Shown: positions 1-9,350 of the stretch, piece after piece
Position numbering within the stretch: the first letter of the stretch is position 1
How the letters are laid out: each line of letters begins with the position of its first letter
DNA from: Rhizobium altiplani
GTDB taxonomy: Bacteria; Pseudomonadota; Alphaproteobacteria; Rhizobiales; Rhizobiaceae
DNA: 64,000 nt
Reading direction: 5' to 3'
NCBI RefSeq assembly: GCF_001542405.1
Contig: NZ_LNCD01000003.1
Coordinates: 62,001 to 126,000, forward strand
The notes under the pieces: model-generated
What the model saw: the letters and a program-made list of their open reading frames with translations, nothing else
What the model was told of the DNA's origin: nothing
Database searches by the model: none
Position numbers and translations under genes: made by a program

Positions 1-1914
1 TTTGCAACGCCTGAAGGCCTCTGGCGTCTGAAAACCACAGCCGCCGATGTCGATCCACAATTCCTCAAGATGCTGATCGCTTACGAGGACCGGCGTTTTT
101 ACAGCCATGCCGGTGTCGATCTTCAGGCAATGGCACGTGCCGCCCTGCAGTTCGTCACCAATGGCCGCATCGTCTCAGGTGCATCGACGCTGTCGATGCA
201 GGTCGCCCGGCTGATCGAGCCGCGTCAGGGCCGCTCGCTGTCGGCGAAGCTCCTGCAGATGGCACGCGCCATCCAGATCGAGCGGCGGCTATCCAAGGAG
301 CAGATCCTCGATCTCTATCTGACGCATGCACCCTATGGCGGCAATCTCGAGGGTGTGCGGGCGGCGAGCCTCGCCTATTTCGGCAAGGAGCCGCGACGGC
401 TGACGGTCGCGGAAGCCGCTCTCCTCGTCGCTCTGCCGCAATTGCCGGAAAAGCGTCGGCCGGACCGCAACCTCGCGACAGCCGAGGTGGCGCGCAAACG
501 GGTGCTCGAGCGAGTCGCTGTCGCCGAGGCTGTCGGCGAAGGTGAGGCGGCGCGTGCCGAAATCGTGCCGGTGCCGTCTCAACGCATGCAGCTTCCGGCG
601 CTTGCGGCGCATGTTGCCGAAGCAGCACGACGCAAGGATCCGAAAGCAAGGCAATACGAGACGACCCTGAAGAAGCAGGTGCAGGCAGGATTGGAGGCCG
701 TTGCCCGCGCCTCCGCCTTGAAACTGGGCCCCAAGCTGTCAATCGCCATGGTCATGGCCGATGCACAAACGGGCGACATTCTCGGCGAGGTTGGCTCGGC
801 CGACTACTTCGATGCCAGCCGCTCGGGCTGGATCGACATGACGCGCGCCAGCCGTTCGCCAGGCTCGACGCTGAAGCCATTCATCTATGGCCTCGCATTC
901 GAAGAAGGCCTTGTCAGCCAGGAGACGATCATCGAGGACCGCCCCGCCGATTTCTTCGGCTACAGGCCGCGGAATTTCGATATGAGCTATCAGGGCGACG
1001 TCACGGTGCGCGAGGCGCTGCAGCTGTCGCTGAACGTCCCGGCGGTGAAGCTGCTCGATGCCGTCAATCCGGCCAAGCTGCTGATCCGCTTTCGCCGCGC
1101 GGACGTAAGTCCCCAGCTGCCCCCGGACGAAACACCCGGCCTGGCCATCGGTCTAGGCGGCCTCGGCATCACGCTGAAGGATCTGGTCCAGCTTTACACT
1201 GCGCTTGCCAATCGCGGCCAGCCGGTCCGCATCGGCGATGGCGTCAACGACCGCCCCGGCAAGATCGATGGCGAGGGAATGCTTGATCCGGTGGCCGTCT
1301 GGAATGTCGCCGATATCCTCTCGGGCGTCATTCCACCAGCCGGCGCTCCGAAACGCGGGATCGCCTACAAGACCGGCACCAGCTACGGCTATCGCGACGC
1401 CTGGTCCGTTGGCTACGATGGCCGCTACGTGCTCGGCGTCTGGGTCGGGCGCCCCGACAACAGCGCTGTCCCGGGATTGACGGGTTACGGCACCGCGGCG
1501 CCGATCCTCTTTGAAGCTTTCGCAAAGTCAGGGATCGCGACGACGCCCCTCCCGCGCCCGCCCTTGGGAGCAATACGGATCGCCCAGGCCGAACTGCCGA
1601 TCAGCCAGCGTCGCTTTGCCATCAATCCAAGCGGCCTTTTGGCGTCCACGGGACGTGAACCGGCGCCGCAGATCGTCTATCCACCGGAGGGCGCACATGT
1701 CGACCTTGGGGCGAAGAGCGGCGGTCTCTCGCCGTTGATGCTGAAGTTGCAGGGCGGGCGGGCGCCTTTCCGCTGGCTCGCCAACGGCAAGCCTTTGCCC
1801 GATATTTCCCGGCGCCGCACCAATCAGTGGATGCCGGACGGCGGCGGCTACTCAAAGCTCACAGTGATTGACGCCATGGGCCGGGCCGCAAGCGTCGGCG
1901 TCTTCATCGATTGA
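1..1914 (+). CDS. pbpC: Penicillin-binding protein 1C (partial, 5' end missing)
   Basis: Bifunctional class A penicillin-binding protein of the PBP1C type, which polymerises and crosslinks peptidoglycan in the periplasm. The reading frame is open from base 1 and the residues before the first ATG (base 70) fit the family (TPEGLWRL, then DVDPQFLKMLIAYEDRRF), so the gene begins upstream of the window and loses its membrane anchor here. Counting from base 70, the glycosyltransferase motif EDRRFYSHAG is near residue 6, the transpeptidase serine motif SPGSTLKP near 263-270, and KTGTS near 434. The last 80 or so residues match the C-terminal domain typical of PBP1C. In this family an alpha-2-macroglobulin-like gene often lies upstream; that cannot be checked here. 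Family call secure. Confidence 0.93.
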   Translation, partial: FATPEGLWRLKTTAADVDPQFLKMLIAYEDRRFYSHAGVDLQAMARAALQFVTNGRIVSGASTLSMQVARLIEPRQGRSLSAKLLQMARAIQIERRLSKEQILDLYLTHAPYGGNLEGVRAASLAYFGKEPRRLTVAEAALLVALPQLPEKRRPDRNLATAEVARKRVLERVAVAEAVGEGEAARAEIVPVPSQRMQLPALAAHVAEAARRKDPKARQYETTLKKQVQAGLEAVARASALKLGPKLSIAMVMADAQTGDILGEVGSADYFDASRSGWIDMTRASRSPGSTLKPFIYGLAFEEGLVSQETIIEDRPADFFGYRPRNFDMSYQGDVTVREALQLSLNVPAVKLLDAVNPAKLLIRFRRADVSPQLPPDETPGLAIGLGGLGITLKDLVQLYTALANRGQPVRIGDGVNDRPGKIDGEGMLDPVAVWNVADILSGVIPPAGAPKRGIAYKTGTSYGYRDAWSVGYDGRYVLGVWVGRPDNSAVPGLTGYGTAAPILFEAFAKSGIATTPLPRPPLGAIRIAQAELPISQRRFAINPSGLLASTGREPAPQIVYPPEGAHVDLGAKSGGLSPLMLKLQGGRAPFRWLANGKPLPDISRRRTNQWMPDGGGYSKLTVIDAMGRAASVGVFID

Positions 1915-2024
1915 TCGTCTGCAGCGATCAGTCATATTTCCTCCAGGTATGCCGGATCCAGAACGCGTTGACCGGCTCCAGCGTGGTTCGCCGAACAATC
2001 TGGTGACCATCGCGATTCGTGAGA

Positions 2025-2375
2025 CTAGTCCGCGCGCGGCCGGAGGGCCCAGTTTGCCGCAAACCCCAGGCCGACGCCAATCGCTGCACCGACAGCCTTT
2101 ACAACAGCGTCCTCAAGCCGCGCATGCCGGGTTGGTGAAAGATACTGAAGGAACTCTATTGCGGCCGCTCCGAATATGACCAGCACAGCGCAAACCCAAA
2201 AACGGCGGGGATAGGCTACGACGAACAGGAAAGCCATTGTCGTGAAGGCGAGCGCTCGGTCATCGCGCACGGACATGACGTCGTGCGGTCGCAGACCGAT
2301 CGGCGAAACGGTCACGAACAGGATGGCGGCAAGCGACAACCAAGCGGCGATCTTCAGGAGTCGGTCGAATAGCAT
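2025..2375 (-). CDS. VanZ-like membrane protein
   Basis: Small integral membrane protein of 116 residues with about three to four hydrophobic helices. It shows the VanZ-like signature of rhizobial family members: an early VSPIGLRP stretch after helix 1 and a later EFLQYLSPTRHARLEDAVVK segment between helices. VanZ in enterococci gives low-level teicoplanin resistance, but the role of these small proteobacterial homologues is unknown, so no function is inferred. It is convergent with the PBP1C gene. A second family member lies at 34775-35158, sharing SPxRHAR and the LRP block. The start is the first ATG, followed at once by a hydrophobic helix. Confidence 0.7.
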   Translation of the reverse strand: MLFDRLLKIAAWLSLAAILFVTVSPIGLRPHDVMSVRDDRALAFTTMAFLFVVAYPRRFWVCAVLVIFGAAAIEFLQYLSPTRHARLEDAVVKAVGAAIGVGLGFAANWALRPRAD

Positions 2376-2639
2376 GTACTCAGGATAGCGAAGTGCTCCA
2401 GCTGTATCCAGTCGGGTTGGTCGGCTAAACCATGCATTTCAATGCACCAACAGGTCTTTTTGCCACCTGGATGGAGAGTTCCGGCTTCGAGCATGGCGGC
2501 ACCACAGGAGATGTGCCCTTTATTGCAATATTACTACATCTGAATGTACAACTTTTGAGCGATAAAATCGGCCAATTTGGGAAGTAGCGCGTTCAACCCC
2601 ATACGTTCAGAATTGCAGGTGTCTACATGGGGATTGTCG

Positions 2640-2921
2640 ATGGCTGAAGAATATAGTCTCCGTACTGAAGACTCAGGCTGGTCTATCATCGATCGGGCGA
2701 CGCACGAGCCAGCGCGCCTGGACGGCATCCCACTGTCCGCGATGGATGCCGAGGAAGCCAAGCACATGTTGGCCATTCTCAGAGGCATTGATCGCGTGCG
2801 GACAGCGTCAAAAAGAGCCGCATCATTCGCGAACAAGAAACGTGCCAATGCGGGCCAAACCGCGGCAAGTCCTCAAATCAACGCAGGTTTCGGAATGCTG
2901 AGACCCTTCAGAGGCGACTGA
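2640..2921 (+). CDS. Hypothetical protein, 93 residues
   Basis: Unrecognised small soluble protein. The frame is open from 2577, but an internal ATG at 2640 opens MAEEYSLRTEDSGWSIID, a more natural start. The middle (LSAMDAEEAKHMLAILRGIDR) looks helical and the C-terminal third is basic. Composition is plausible for a real rhizobial gene, but there is no recognisable domain and the ribosome binding site is poor. A third-frame stretch just downstream (to about 3027) also reads like protein, so the gene could be a frameshifted, formerly longer reading frame. Confidence 0.4.
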   Translation: MAEEYSLRTEDSGWSIIDRATHEPARLDGIPLSAMDAEEAKHMLAILRGIDRVRTASKRAASFANKKRANAGQTAASPQINAGFGMLRPFRGD

Positions 2922-3347
2922 GCGCGCTGCGGCAGCTGCAGGCAGATATGCGGACGACGTCGATGAATTGTCAGATCGCGCGAAGGAAGCTGCCGGTTTC
3001 GGCAGTAATGAAACAGTCGCAAAATAAAGCCCTAAACATGTCACTTACGAAGTCTCTTCCCGCTCGGACCCTTCGGTATCAGTGCGCCGGCCGAGAGATG
3101 CGACCCCATCAGCTTTGATCGGCAGATGCTGGTTGGCGCTGAGCGTGGCGATACGAGCGCGCAGGGCCACGGAATGCGGCTACACCCAACGGAGTACGTG
3201 CCATCGAAGGGGAGTTGCGACACTATTGGATCATACCAGAACGATCGGTTGTATTGGATACCCCATCACTCTTCGTCGGCTTTTCCTTGTTTGCGTCGTC
3301 GGCAAGCCAAGTCTGCATCCCGCAGTGCGATCAACAGGGACGTGAAC
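2922..3347. other. Intergenic stretch without a supported gene
   Basis: No complete gene is supported. From about 2905 to 3027 one plus frame reads an acidic, helical-looking segment ending DELSDRAKEAAGF and a few more residues, without a start codon; from about 3060 another plus frame runs open into the next gene. Both may be remnants of decayed coding sequence. No promoter or terminator was recognised. Confidence 0.3.
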
Positions 3348-3740
3348 ATGAACAACAGCGAAGAACCCCAGTGGGAGCTCGACGACGAGTTCAAGACGTT
3401 GACGATCACCTTTCCGACAGATCCGCCCGTCGCATTCGTGCTTGATACCGAGTCCCTATCAAAGCTCATTGAAGGCGCCGGCCAGATCAGGGCGGAGATG
3501 CCGCCGCCTCACGACGAGACCTGGGAAGGCGGGAAAATGGTCGACGCCGTGCTTGATCCACGCTGGTACACAGAGCCCGACGCATTGCTTGGAGAACCGC
3601 TTCTGCACATTCGCGATCCTCGCTATGGATGGCTGCACTACGCCCTGCCACGAGAGTCAGCCAGAGCGCTCGGAACCCTGCTAATTCTTCAGGCTGATGA
3701 AGGCCCGGCGGACGATCAGGAGCAGCCTCGCAAGAACTGA
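3348..3740 (+). CDS. Hypothetical protein, 130 residues
   Basis: Unrecognised cytoplasmic protein. The frame is open from 3126, but the ATG at 3348, preceded by an AGGGA ribosome-binding-like sequence, opens MNNSEEPQWELDDEFKTL, a natural soluble N-terminus. The protein is acidic, has a repeated PPxA/PPPH proline pattern in the middle and ends in a hydrophilic tail rich in Asp, Glu and Gln. A segment HIRDPRYGWLHYALPRESAR suggests a compact alpha/beta fold. No membrane segment or signal peptide. A factor-independent terminator lies about 125 bases beyond the stop codon. Confidence 0.55.
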   Translation: MNNSEEPQWELDDEFKTLTITFPTDPPVAFVLDTESLSKLIEGAGQIRAEMPPPHDETWEGGKMVDAVLDPRWYTEPDALLGEPLLHIRDPRYGWLHYALPRESARALGTLLILQADEGPADDQEQPRKN

Positions 3741-3864
3741 CTGAATGACGGGCCTCGATACTGCTTTTTCCTGAGGTGCGACCCTTAGCCGGGTGTGGTG
3801 TTATGTCTCGCAGGATGCGGAATTTGTTACTAGTCGTATTTCAATATCGGCCATTATCTCAAGC

Positions 3865-3891
3865 AAGGCCTGCCTCGCGGCAGGCCTTTTT
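3865..3891 (+). terminator. Factor-independent terminator
   Basis: A perfect 10-bp stem (AAGGCCTGCC with GGCAGGCCTT) closes a TCGC loop and runs into five T on the plus strand. It may end the 130-residue gene upstream or a short RNA starting in the 125-base gap. The stem core recurs in the terminator at 58398-58436. Confidence 0.8.
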
Positions 3892-4112
3892 GTTTCACGA
3901 CGCCGTTTCTTGAGGCGATGATCGGGGGCGCGCCGACCGCAGCCTCAACTGTCGCAACCGCTGTCTTTGCCGTGAGAGGTTCCTGCTACTCGGGGCCATG
4001 TTTCCCGTTCGCCCGGGCAACCTTACGACAGGCGCGTCAGAAGCGCGTCGAAATGCAGCCGCAGGTCCGATTGCACTGTTCAATCCACTTTCGTCGTTGC
4101 GCAACTTTCCCC

Positions 4113-4143
4113 TTGACCTTCCAGTTGCTGGAAGGTTCATAAG
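4113..4143 (+). promoter_or_regulatory. CueR/HmrR-type copper promoter and operator
   Basis: A -35 box TTGACC (4113-4118) and a -10-like CATAAG (4138-4143) are 19 bp apart, the over-long spacing typical of MerR-family promoters. The spacer holds a perfect dyad, ACCTTCCAG (4116-4124) and CTGGAAGGT (4128-4136), separated by three bases. This matches the known CueR/HmrR operator type (ACCTTCC then GGAAGGT). It lies 36 bases upstream of the copper ATPase start and should be activated by the MerR regulator encoded at 6696. Confidence 0.92.
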
Positions 4144-4178
4144 GGTGTCCAATGCCGCATCGGGCAAGGGAGATTTGT

Positions 4179-6686
4179 ATGGATAGAACGCACGACAATC
4201 ACAACCACGGGCATCATGGCCATGACCATGAGCACGGCGCTTCCACTGCGGATGACGTTGTGCGCGATCCAGTATGCGGCATGACCGTCGATCCCCAGGC
4301 AGGCAAGCCCTCGCTCCGGTATGACGGGCATGCCTATCATTTCTGCTCGGAAGGCTGCCTGCGAAAATTCGAGGCTGCGCCACAAGACTACCTGACAGCG
4401 AAGGACCCGGTCTGCGGCATGACCGTCAACCGGGCGAGCGCCCGGCATTTTCTGAAGCAAGAGGGCGAAAAGTTCTACTTCTGCTCGGCCGGCTGCAAAA
4501 CGAAGTTCGAAGCCGATCCCGCCGCCTACCGCGATGGAAACCGCCCCACCCCAAAGCCGATGCCGAAAGGGACGCTCTATACCTGCCCGATGCACCCAGA
4601 GGTCGTCAGCGATCATCCAGGCGACTGCCCGAAATGCGGCATGGCCCTGGAACCGATGGGTATTCCACCGGTCGATGAAGGTCCCAACCCGGAACTCGTG
4701 GATTTCACCCGCCGGCTCTGGGTGAGCGGTGTGCTCTCGATCCCGCTGCTTGCAATCAGCATGGGGCCGATGATCGGCCTGCCGCTGCGTGACTGGATTG
4801 GAGAGCCGCAGGCGACGTGGATCGAGCTCGTTCTTGCGACACCTGTCGTCCTTTGGGCCGCCCTGCCCTTCTTCCGCCGCGCCTGGGCTTCTCTTGTCAA
4901 CCGCAGCCCGAACATGTGGACCCTCATCGGCCTCGGCGTCGGGACGGCGTATCTTTATAGCGTCGTAGCGGCGATCCTGCCTGGCATCTTCCCCCATACC
5001 TTTCGCGGCCATGGCGACACGGTTCCTGTCTATTTCGAGGCCGCCGCCGTCATTGTCGCTCTGGTGTTCGTGGGTCAGGTTCTGGAACTGAAGGCCCGCG
5101 AGAAAACCGGTTCGGCCATCCGTGCATTGCTTGATCTTGCGCCGAAGACCGCGCGCCGCATCAACGAAGACGGTTCTGAAACCGACGTACCGGTCGATGA
5201 TGTCCGGGTTGGCGATCATCTTCGAGTGCGCCCTGGCGAGCGCATCCCGATCGACGGATCCGTCAGTGAAGGGCAGTCGACGGTCGACGAGTCGATGATA
5301 ACCGGAGAACCCATCCCGGTCGAAAAACAGAAAGGCGACGCGGTTACCGGCGGTACCATCAACAAGAATGGCACCCTGGTGATGTTGGCAGAAAAAGTTG
5401 GCGCCGACACGACCCTGTCGCGCATCGTCGACCTTGTCGCAAAGGCACAGCGTTCGCGCGCCCCGATCCAGGGCGCGGTGGACCGCGTTTCTGCCGTCTT
5501 CGTGCCCGCCGTCGTTGCCGCGGCTGTCGCTGCCTTTGTTGTCTGGAGCCTTGTTGGCCCCGAACCGCGCATGGCGCATGCGCTGCTCGCGGCCGTTGCC
5601 GTGCTCATTATCGCTTGCCCGTGTGCGCTCGGTCTTGCGACCCCCATGTCGATCATGATCGCAACCGGGCGCGGCGCTCAGGAAGGCGTTCTCATCAAGG
5701 ATGCAGAAGCGCTTGAGCGCTTCGCGCGCGTCGACACTCTGATCGTCGACAAGACGGGCACGCTGACAGAGGGAAAGCCGAGGCTTACGGATGTCGTCGC
5801 GCTTGGCGGTATTAAAGAGGCTCGCCTCCTGCAGCTGGCCGCCAGCCTGGAGCGTGGATCCGAACATCCGCTGGCCGAGGCGATCGTATCGGGTGCCGGG
5901 GAGCGTGGCATTGAGCTCAGCGATGTCACCGACTTTGAAGCACGAACGGGCAAGGGTGTCGTGGGCAAGGCAGGCGGGACAGTCGTTGCGCTCGGCAACG
6001 CCGCAATGATGGATGATCTCGATATGGACATCACGCCGCTCGCCGAGCAGGTTCGGTTACTGCGCGACGAGGGCAAGACGGTGATGTTCGTCGTCATCGA
6101 TCAAGATCTCGCCGGTTTCGTTGCCGTTGCCGACAGGATCAAGGCAACCACGGCGGCTGCGATAAAGGCGTTGCACGAGCACGGCCTGAAAATCATCATG
6201 GCCACCGGCGACAACGAGCGCACTGCGCGCGCCGTCGGAAAGAGCCTTGGCATCGACGAGGTGCGCGCCGACATCCTGCCCGAAGGCAAGAAGGCTCTGG
6301 TCGACGAATTGCGCGGCAAGGGTGCCGTGGTCGCAATGGCAGGCGATGGCGTCAACGATGCACCAGCGCTTGCGGCAGCCGATGTGGGTATCGCGATGGG
6401 CACCGGTGCCGATGTGGCCATGGAAAGCGCCGGCCTGACCCTGGTCAAGGGCGATCTGACGGGTATCGTGCGCGCCAGACGCCTTGCCATGGCCACCATG
6501 CGCAACATTCGCCAGAACCTCGGCTTTGCCTTCGGTTACAACGCACTCGGCGTGCCGCTCGCCGCTGGCGTGCTCTATCCGGTGTTTGGCCTGCTGCTAT
6601 CGCCGATGATCGCCGCGGCCGCCATGAGCCTGTCGTCCGTCTCGGTCATCACCAACGCGCTTAGACTGCGGCTCGTCAAACTATAG
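4179..6686 (+). CDS. copA: Copper-exporting P1B-type ATPase with tandem YHS domains
   Basis: Inner-membrane Cu(I) efflux ATPase. The ATG at 4179 is preferred over 4152 because GGGAG lies six bases before it. The N-terminus has a His-rich tail (residues 5-19), then two YHS-type domains (about 30-72 and 75-117, each with CGMTV and FCSxGC motifs) and a heavy-metal-binding segment YTCPMHPE to CPKCGM (about 130-155), in place of classical CxxC HMA domains. Then come the TGE actuator loop, the transmembrane metal site CPC (about 480-482), the phosphorylation motif DKTGT (about 523), SEHP (about 562) and GDGVNDAP (about 722). At 835 residues it has normal family length. It is followed nine bases later by its regulator and preceded by a MerR-type operator. 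Confidence 0.95.
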   Translation: MDRTHDNHNHGHHGHDHEHGASTADDVVRDPVCGMTVDPQAGKPSLRYDGHAYHFCSEGCLRKFEAAPQDYLTAKDPVCGMTVNRASARHFLKQEGEKFYFCSAGCKTKFEADPAAYRDGNRPTPKPMPKGTLYTCPMHPEVVSDHPGDCPKCGMALEPMGIPPVDEGPNPELVDFTRRLWVSGVLSIPLLAISMGPMIGLPLRDWIGEPQATWIELVLATPVVLWAALPFFRRAWASLVNRSPNMWTLIGLGVGTAYLYSVVAAILPGIFPHTFRGHGDTVPVYFEAAAVIVALVFVGQVLELKAREKTGSAIRALLDLAPKTARRINEDGSETDVPVDDVRVGDHLRVRPGERIPIDGSVSEGQSTVDESMITGEPIPVEKQKGDAVTGGTINKNGTLVMLAEKVGADTTLSRIVDLVAKAQRSRAPIQGAVDRVSAVFVPAVVAAAVAAFVVWSLVGPEPRMAHALLAAVAVLIIACPCALGLATPMSIMIATGRGAQEGVLIKDAEALERFARVDTLIVDKTGTLTEGKPRLTDVVALGGIKEARLLQLAASLERGSEHPLAEAIVSGAGERGIELSDVTDFEARTGKGVVGKAGGTVVALGNAAMMDDLDMDITPLAEQVRLLRDEGKTVMFVVIDQDLAGFVAVADRIKATTAAAIKALHEHGLKIIMATGDNERTARAVGKSLGIDEVRADILPEGKKALVDELRGKGAVVAMAGDGVNDAPALAAADVGIAMGTGADVAMESAGLTLVKGDLTGIVRARRLAMATMRNIRQNLGFAFGYNALGVPLAAGVLYPVFGLLLSPMIAAAAMSLSSVSVITNALRLRLVKL

Positions 6687-6695
6687 GAGATTGGC

Positions 6696-7091
6696 ATGAA
6701 CATTGGGCAAGCATCGGAACACTCCGGACTGGCTCCGAAAACGATCCGCTACTACGAGGACATTGGCCTGATCCGCCCCGACCGGGGCGGAAATGGCTAT
6801 CGCGACTATGCCGAGGCCGATGTTCACAAGCTGCGCTTCCTTCAAAGGTCGCGCGGCCTTGGTTTTTCCGTCGAGGAATGCCGCCAGTTGCTGGCACTCT
6901 ACGAAGACAAGAGCCGGGCGAGTTCGGATGTAAAGGAACTGACGCAGGCGAAGCTGACGGAGATCGATCGGAAGATCAGGGAACTTACCGAACTGCGCCG
7001 GACATTGGAGCATCTGGTCCACGCATGCCACGGCAATGACCGGCCTGATTGCCCCATCCTTGAGGAGCTGTCGGACGCTCGGCCTGAATAA
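6696..7091 (+). CDS. hmrR: MerR-family copper-responsive regulator (HmrR/CueR)
   Basis: One-component activator that senses Cu(I) and switches on the copper ATPase promoter. The N-terminal winged helix shows the MerR signature (KTIRYYEDIGLI, residues 15-26), then a dimerisation helix and the metal loop with Cys111 and Cys119 spaced by seven residues, as in CueR. Residue count (131) is typical of rhizobial HmrR. The start has AGGAG six bases upstream, and only nine bases separate it from the ATPase, so the two are co-transcribed and the regulator is probably part of its own regulon through the operator at 4113-4143. Confidence 0.95.
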   Translation: MNIGQASEHSGLAPKTIRYYEDIGLIRPDRGGNGYRDYAEADVHKLRFLQRSRGLGFSVEECRQLLALYEDKSRASSDVKELTQAKLTEIDRKIRELTELRRTLEHLVHACHGNDRPDCPILEELSDARPE

Positions 7092-7193
7092 GGTCCCGCA
7101 GCCTCCTGCGTGTCTTTGCCTCAGCGTCATCGCGACGCCAGCCCTCCGGCTTCCTACCGATCCGCGGAAAACCAAAATTTTTTGGCGGCGGCT

Positions 7194-7221
7194 GGAATAA
7201 CTCTTCGCTTGCATCCGTATA
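7194..7221 (+). promoter_or_regulatory. Putative ECF-type promoter
   Basis: GGAATAA (7194-7200) and CGTATA (7216-7221) are separated by 15 bases, resembling the GGAA...CGT form of ECF sigma promoters. Its position directly before the ECF sigma gene fits autoregulation. Transcription would start about six to eight bases after the -10, at or next to the ATG at 7229. Confidence 0.6.
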
Positions 7222-7228
7222 CTCAGTC

Positions 7229-7768
7229 ATGGAACGGAAAGAACGCCCATTCGATGTCATAAGCCAGCTTGCGGCGCTTCGGCGCTACGCGCGCTCGCTC
7301 GTGCGCAATTCGGATGATGCGGAAGACCTCGTTCACGACGCGCTGATGCGCGCCTACGAGAAAAAGCAGAGTTTCCGTCGTGGCGGCAACCTGCGTACGT
7401 GGCTGCTGTCGATCATGCACAATGCTCATATCGACCGCATCCGCCAGGACCGCTCCCTGGCACGCCGGCACGACGAGGCAGCTCTGGAGACCGAACAGTC
7501 TTTGCAGGCCGGCCAGGAACACGCCGTTCGCCTCCAGCAGGTGCGGGACGCGTTCTTCCATCTTCCGGAAGAACAGCGCGAAGCTTTGCATCTCGTTGCA
7601 ATCGAGGACCTTTCCTACCAGGAAGCGGCAGCGGCCCTCGGCATCCCAATCGGCACATTGATGTCGCGCATATCACGCGCCCGTGCCCAGCTTCGCGAGT
7701 TCGAGGAGAAGACGCCGCGCGCAGTACATCTGAGACTCATCGGAGGGAACGGCAATGAAGGCAATTGA
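7229..7768 (+). CDS. ECF-family RNA polymerase sigma factor
   Basis: Alternative sigma-70 factor of 179 residues. Region 2 (about 20-75) contains DDAEDLVHDALMRAYEK and the -10-recognition helix ending LSIMHNAHIDRIRQ; region 4 (about 105-165) contains LPEEQREALHLVAIEDLSYQEAA followed by a helix-turn-helix GIPIGTLMSRISRARAQL. The only possible start is the ATG at 7229; there is no Shine-Dalgarno sequence before it and the putative promoter sits so close that the mRNA is probably leaderless. The 3' end overlaps the anti-sigma gene by 14 bases, indicating translational coupling. Likely controls its own operon; the inducing signal cannot be read from the sequence. Confidence 0.9.
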   Translation: MERKERPFDVISQLAALRRYARSLVRNSDDAEDLVHDALMRAYEKKQSFRRGGNLRTWLLSIMHNAHIDRIRQDRSLARRHDEAALETEQSLQAGQEHAVRLQQVRDAFFHLPEEQREALHLVAIEDLSYQEAAAALGIPIGTLMSRISRARAQLREFEEKTPRAVHLRLIGGNGNEGN

Positions 7769-8522
7769 TCCTATCGTCGACGCTGATCTCGATGCTTATG
7801 TCGACGGTGAACTCGATGTGGCGCGCCGCATTCAGGTGGAATCCTTCCTGTCAGAGAACCCGGCGATTGCCGCCAAGGTCATGGCTGACCTCAGCATGAA
7901 GGGTGAATTGCGCCTTGCGCTTGCCAGCGAAAACGCCTTCGGCCGTCCGGAGACGCGCGATGCTGCTCGACGCCTGGAGCGCGGCCTCACCTATGGTCGG
8001 ATCTTCCATTCGATGCAGCGGATTGCGGCTGTCGCCGTTCTCATCTCCGCGGGCTGGGTCGCTCACACTTCCTTCGGCGCGTTTACTGCGACCGAAGTAG
8101 CCGCCTCTGTGCCGGCGCCGGCCTATGTCGAAGATGCAGTGCGCGCCTATCAGACGGCGCTGCTTCGCCAGTCCGTGCCGTCTCAGCCCGTCGCGAGCTA
8201 CAAGGCCGAGGACATTCGCGCAGCAACTGCGATCGTCATGCCGCAATTGCCGGAGAACTGGAAGATCTCCGACGTACAGATCTTCCCGTCCGAGTTCGGT
8301 CCGAGCGTCGAAATGGCGATCAAGACGTCTGAGGACAAGCAGATCTCGCTTTTTGCCGTCCGGCCGGGTGTATTTGCCGTGCAGTCCGTAAAGCATGTCG
8401 CCCTCGACAAGGCCGAAGCAGCCTACTGGCAGATAGGCGAAGTGGCGTATGCGCTCGTGACCGGCGATCGCGACATAAATCTCGATGCGGAAGCCGACCG
8501 GCTTGCCCGCACGCTCTACTAG
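7755..8522 (+). CDS. Membrane-anchored anti-sigma factor
   Basis: Partner of the ECF sigma factor, with which it overlaps by 14 bases. The N-terminal about 80 residues carry the anti-sigma-type motif DADLDAYVDGELDVARR, predicted to hold the sigma factor in the cytoplasm. A single hydrophobic helix at about 93-110 (IAAVAVLISAGWVA) follows, then a periplasmic domain of about 140 residues. The HxxxCxxC zinc motif of ZAS anti-sigma factors is absent. The periplasmic part presumably receives the signal. Function is inferred from gene order and the N-terminal motif. Confidence 0.8.
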   Translation: MKAIDPIVDADLDAYVDGELDVARRIQVESFLSENPAIAAKVMADLSMKGELRLALASENAFGRPETRDAARRLERGLTYGRIFHSMQRIAAVAVLISAGWVAHTSFGAFTATEVAASVPAPAYVEDAVRAYQTALLRQSVPSQPVASYKAEDIRAATAIVMPQLPENWKISDVQIFPSEFGPSVEMAIKTSEDKQISLFAVRPGVFAVQSVKHVALDKAEAAYWQIGEVAYALVTGDRDINLDAEADRLARTLY

Positions 8523-8545
8523 TTCACTCAACCGAGGAGATCAGT

Positions 8546-9262
8546 ATGAACCCCACCAATCCGCGTTTTGGCTACGGCTCGGCCGCCGGCTCTCAGGCGC
8601 TGTTCGACGAGGGCCTGCGCCGGCATATGCTGCGCGTCTACAACTACATGGGCCTCGGCCTCGTCATCACGGGCATCGTCGCATTCATCGTCGGCAGCAC
8701 ACCGGCGCTCTACGTGCCGATCTTCCAGTCCCCGCTGAAGTGGGTCGTGATGTTTGCGCCGCTTGCCTTCGTCTTCTTCTTCTCGTTCAAGCTTCAGACG
8801 ATGTCGGCCAGTGCGGCCCAGATGACCTTCTGGGCCTTCTGCGCAGTCATGGGCCTGTCGCTCGCATCTGTCTTCCTGGTGTTTACGGGTACGAGCATCG
8901 CGCGCACCTTCTTCATCGCCGCGACCATGTTCGGCGCGACCAGCCTTTACGGCTATGTGACCAAGCAGGATCTCTCGCGCTTCGGCTCGTTCCTGATGAT
9001 GGGCCTGATCGGCGTCGTCATCGCGAGCATCGTCAACATCTTCCTTGGCTCGAGTGCCCTGCAGTTCGCCATCTCGGTGATCGGTATCCTCGTCTTCGTC
9101 GGCCTGACCGCCTACGACACGCAGAACATCAAGGAACAGTATTCCGAGAATTATGATCAGGAATCGAACCAGAAGCTTGCCGTCTTCGGTGCGCTGTCGC
9201 TCTACCTGAACTTCGTCAACATCTTCCAGCTGCTGCTCAATTTCACGGGCGAGCGGGAATAG
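8546..9262 (+). CDS. Bax inhibitor-1/YccA family membrane protein
   Basis: Integral membrane protein of 238 residues with seven hydrophobic helices, of the Bax inhibitor-1 (TMBIM/YbhL-YccA) family. The family signature between helices is visible as GLTAYDTQNIKEQY near residue 188. Bacterial members are linked to pH-sensitive calcium leak or to FtsH modulation, but the physiological role here is unknown. A strong GAGGAG ribosome binding site precedes the ATG. It begins 23 bases after the anti-sigma gene, so it is likely in the ECF operon. A terminator follows at 9351. Confidence 0.88.
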   Translation: MNPTNPRFGYGSAAGSQALFDEGLRRHMLRVYNYMGLGLVITGIVAFIVGSTPALYVPIFQSPLKWVVMFAPLAFVFFFSFKLQTMSASAAQMTFWAFCAVMGLSLASVFLVFTGTSIARTFFIAATMFGATSLYGYVTKQDLSRFGSFLMMGLIGVVIASIVNIFLGSSALQFAISVIGILVFVGLTAYDTQNIKEQYSENYDQESNQKLAVFGALSLYLNFVNIFQLLLNFTGERE

Positions 9263-9350
9263 GGCTAAGCGCTTCTGGGGGCAATGGAAGCGCTAGGCAC
9301 CCGGTTCGCGATCTGTGACAGGATGCGCGGATCGGGTGCTCACTAACGAC

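Noticed and set aside
3741-3891. Small RNA gene ending at the 3865 terminator
   Set aside because: The distance from the upstream gene allows it, but no promoter could be recognised.
4137-5867. Long minus-strand open frame (576 codons) over the copper ATPase
   Set aside because: It is the antisense shadow of a clearly coding gene; the translation is rich in Arg, His and Asp without domain pattern.
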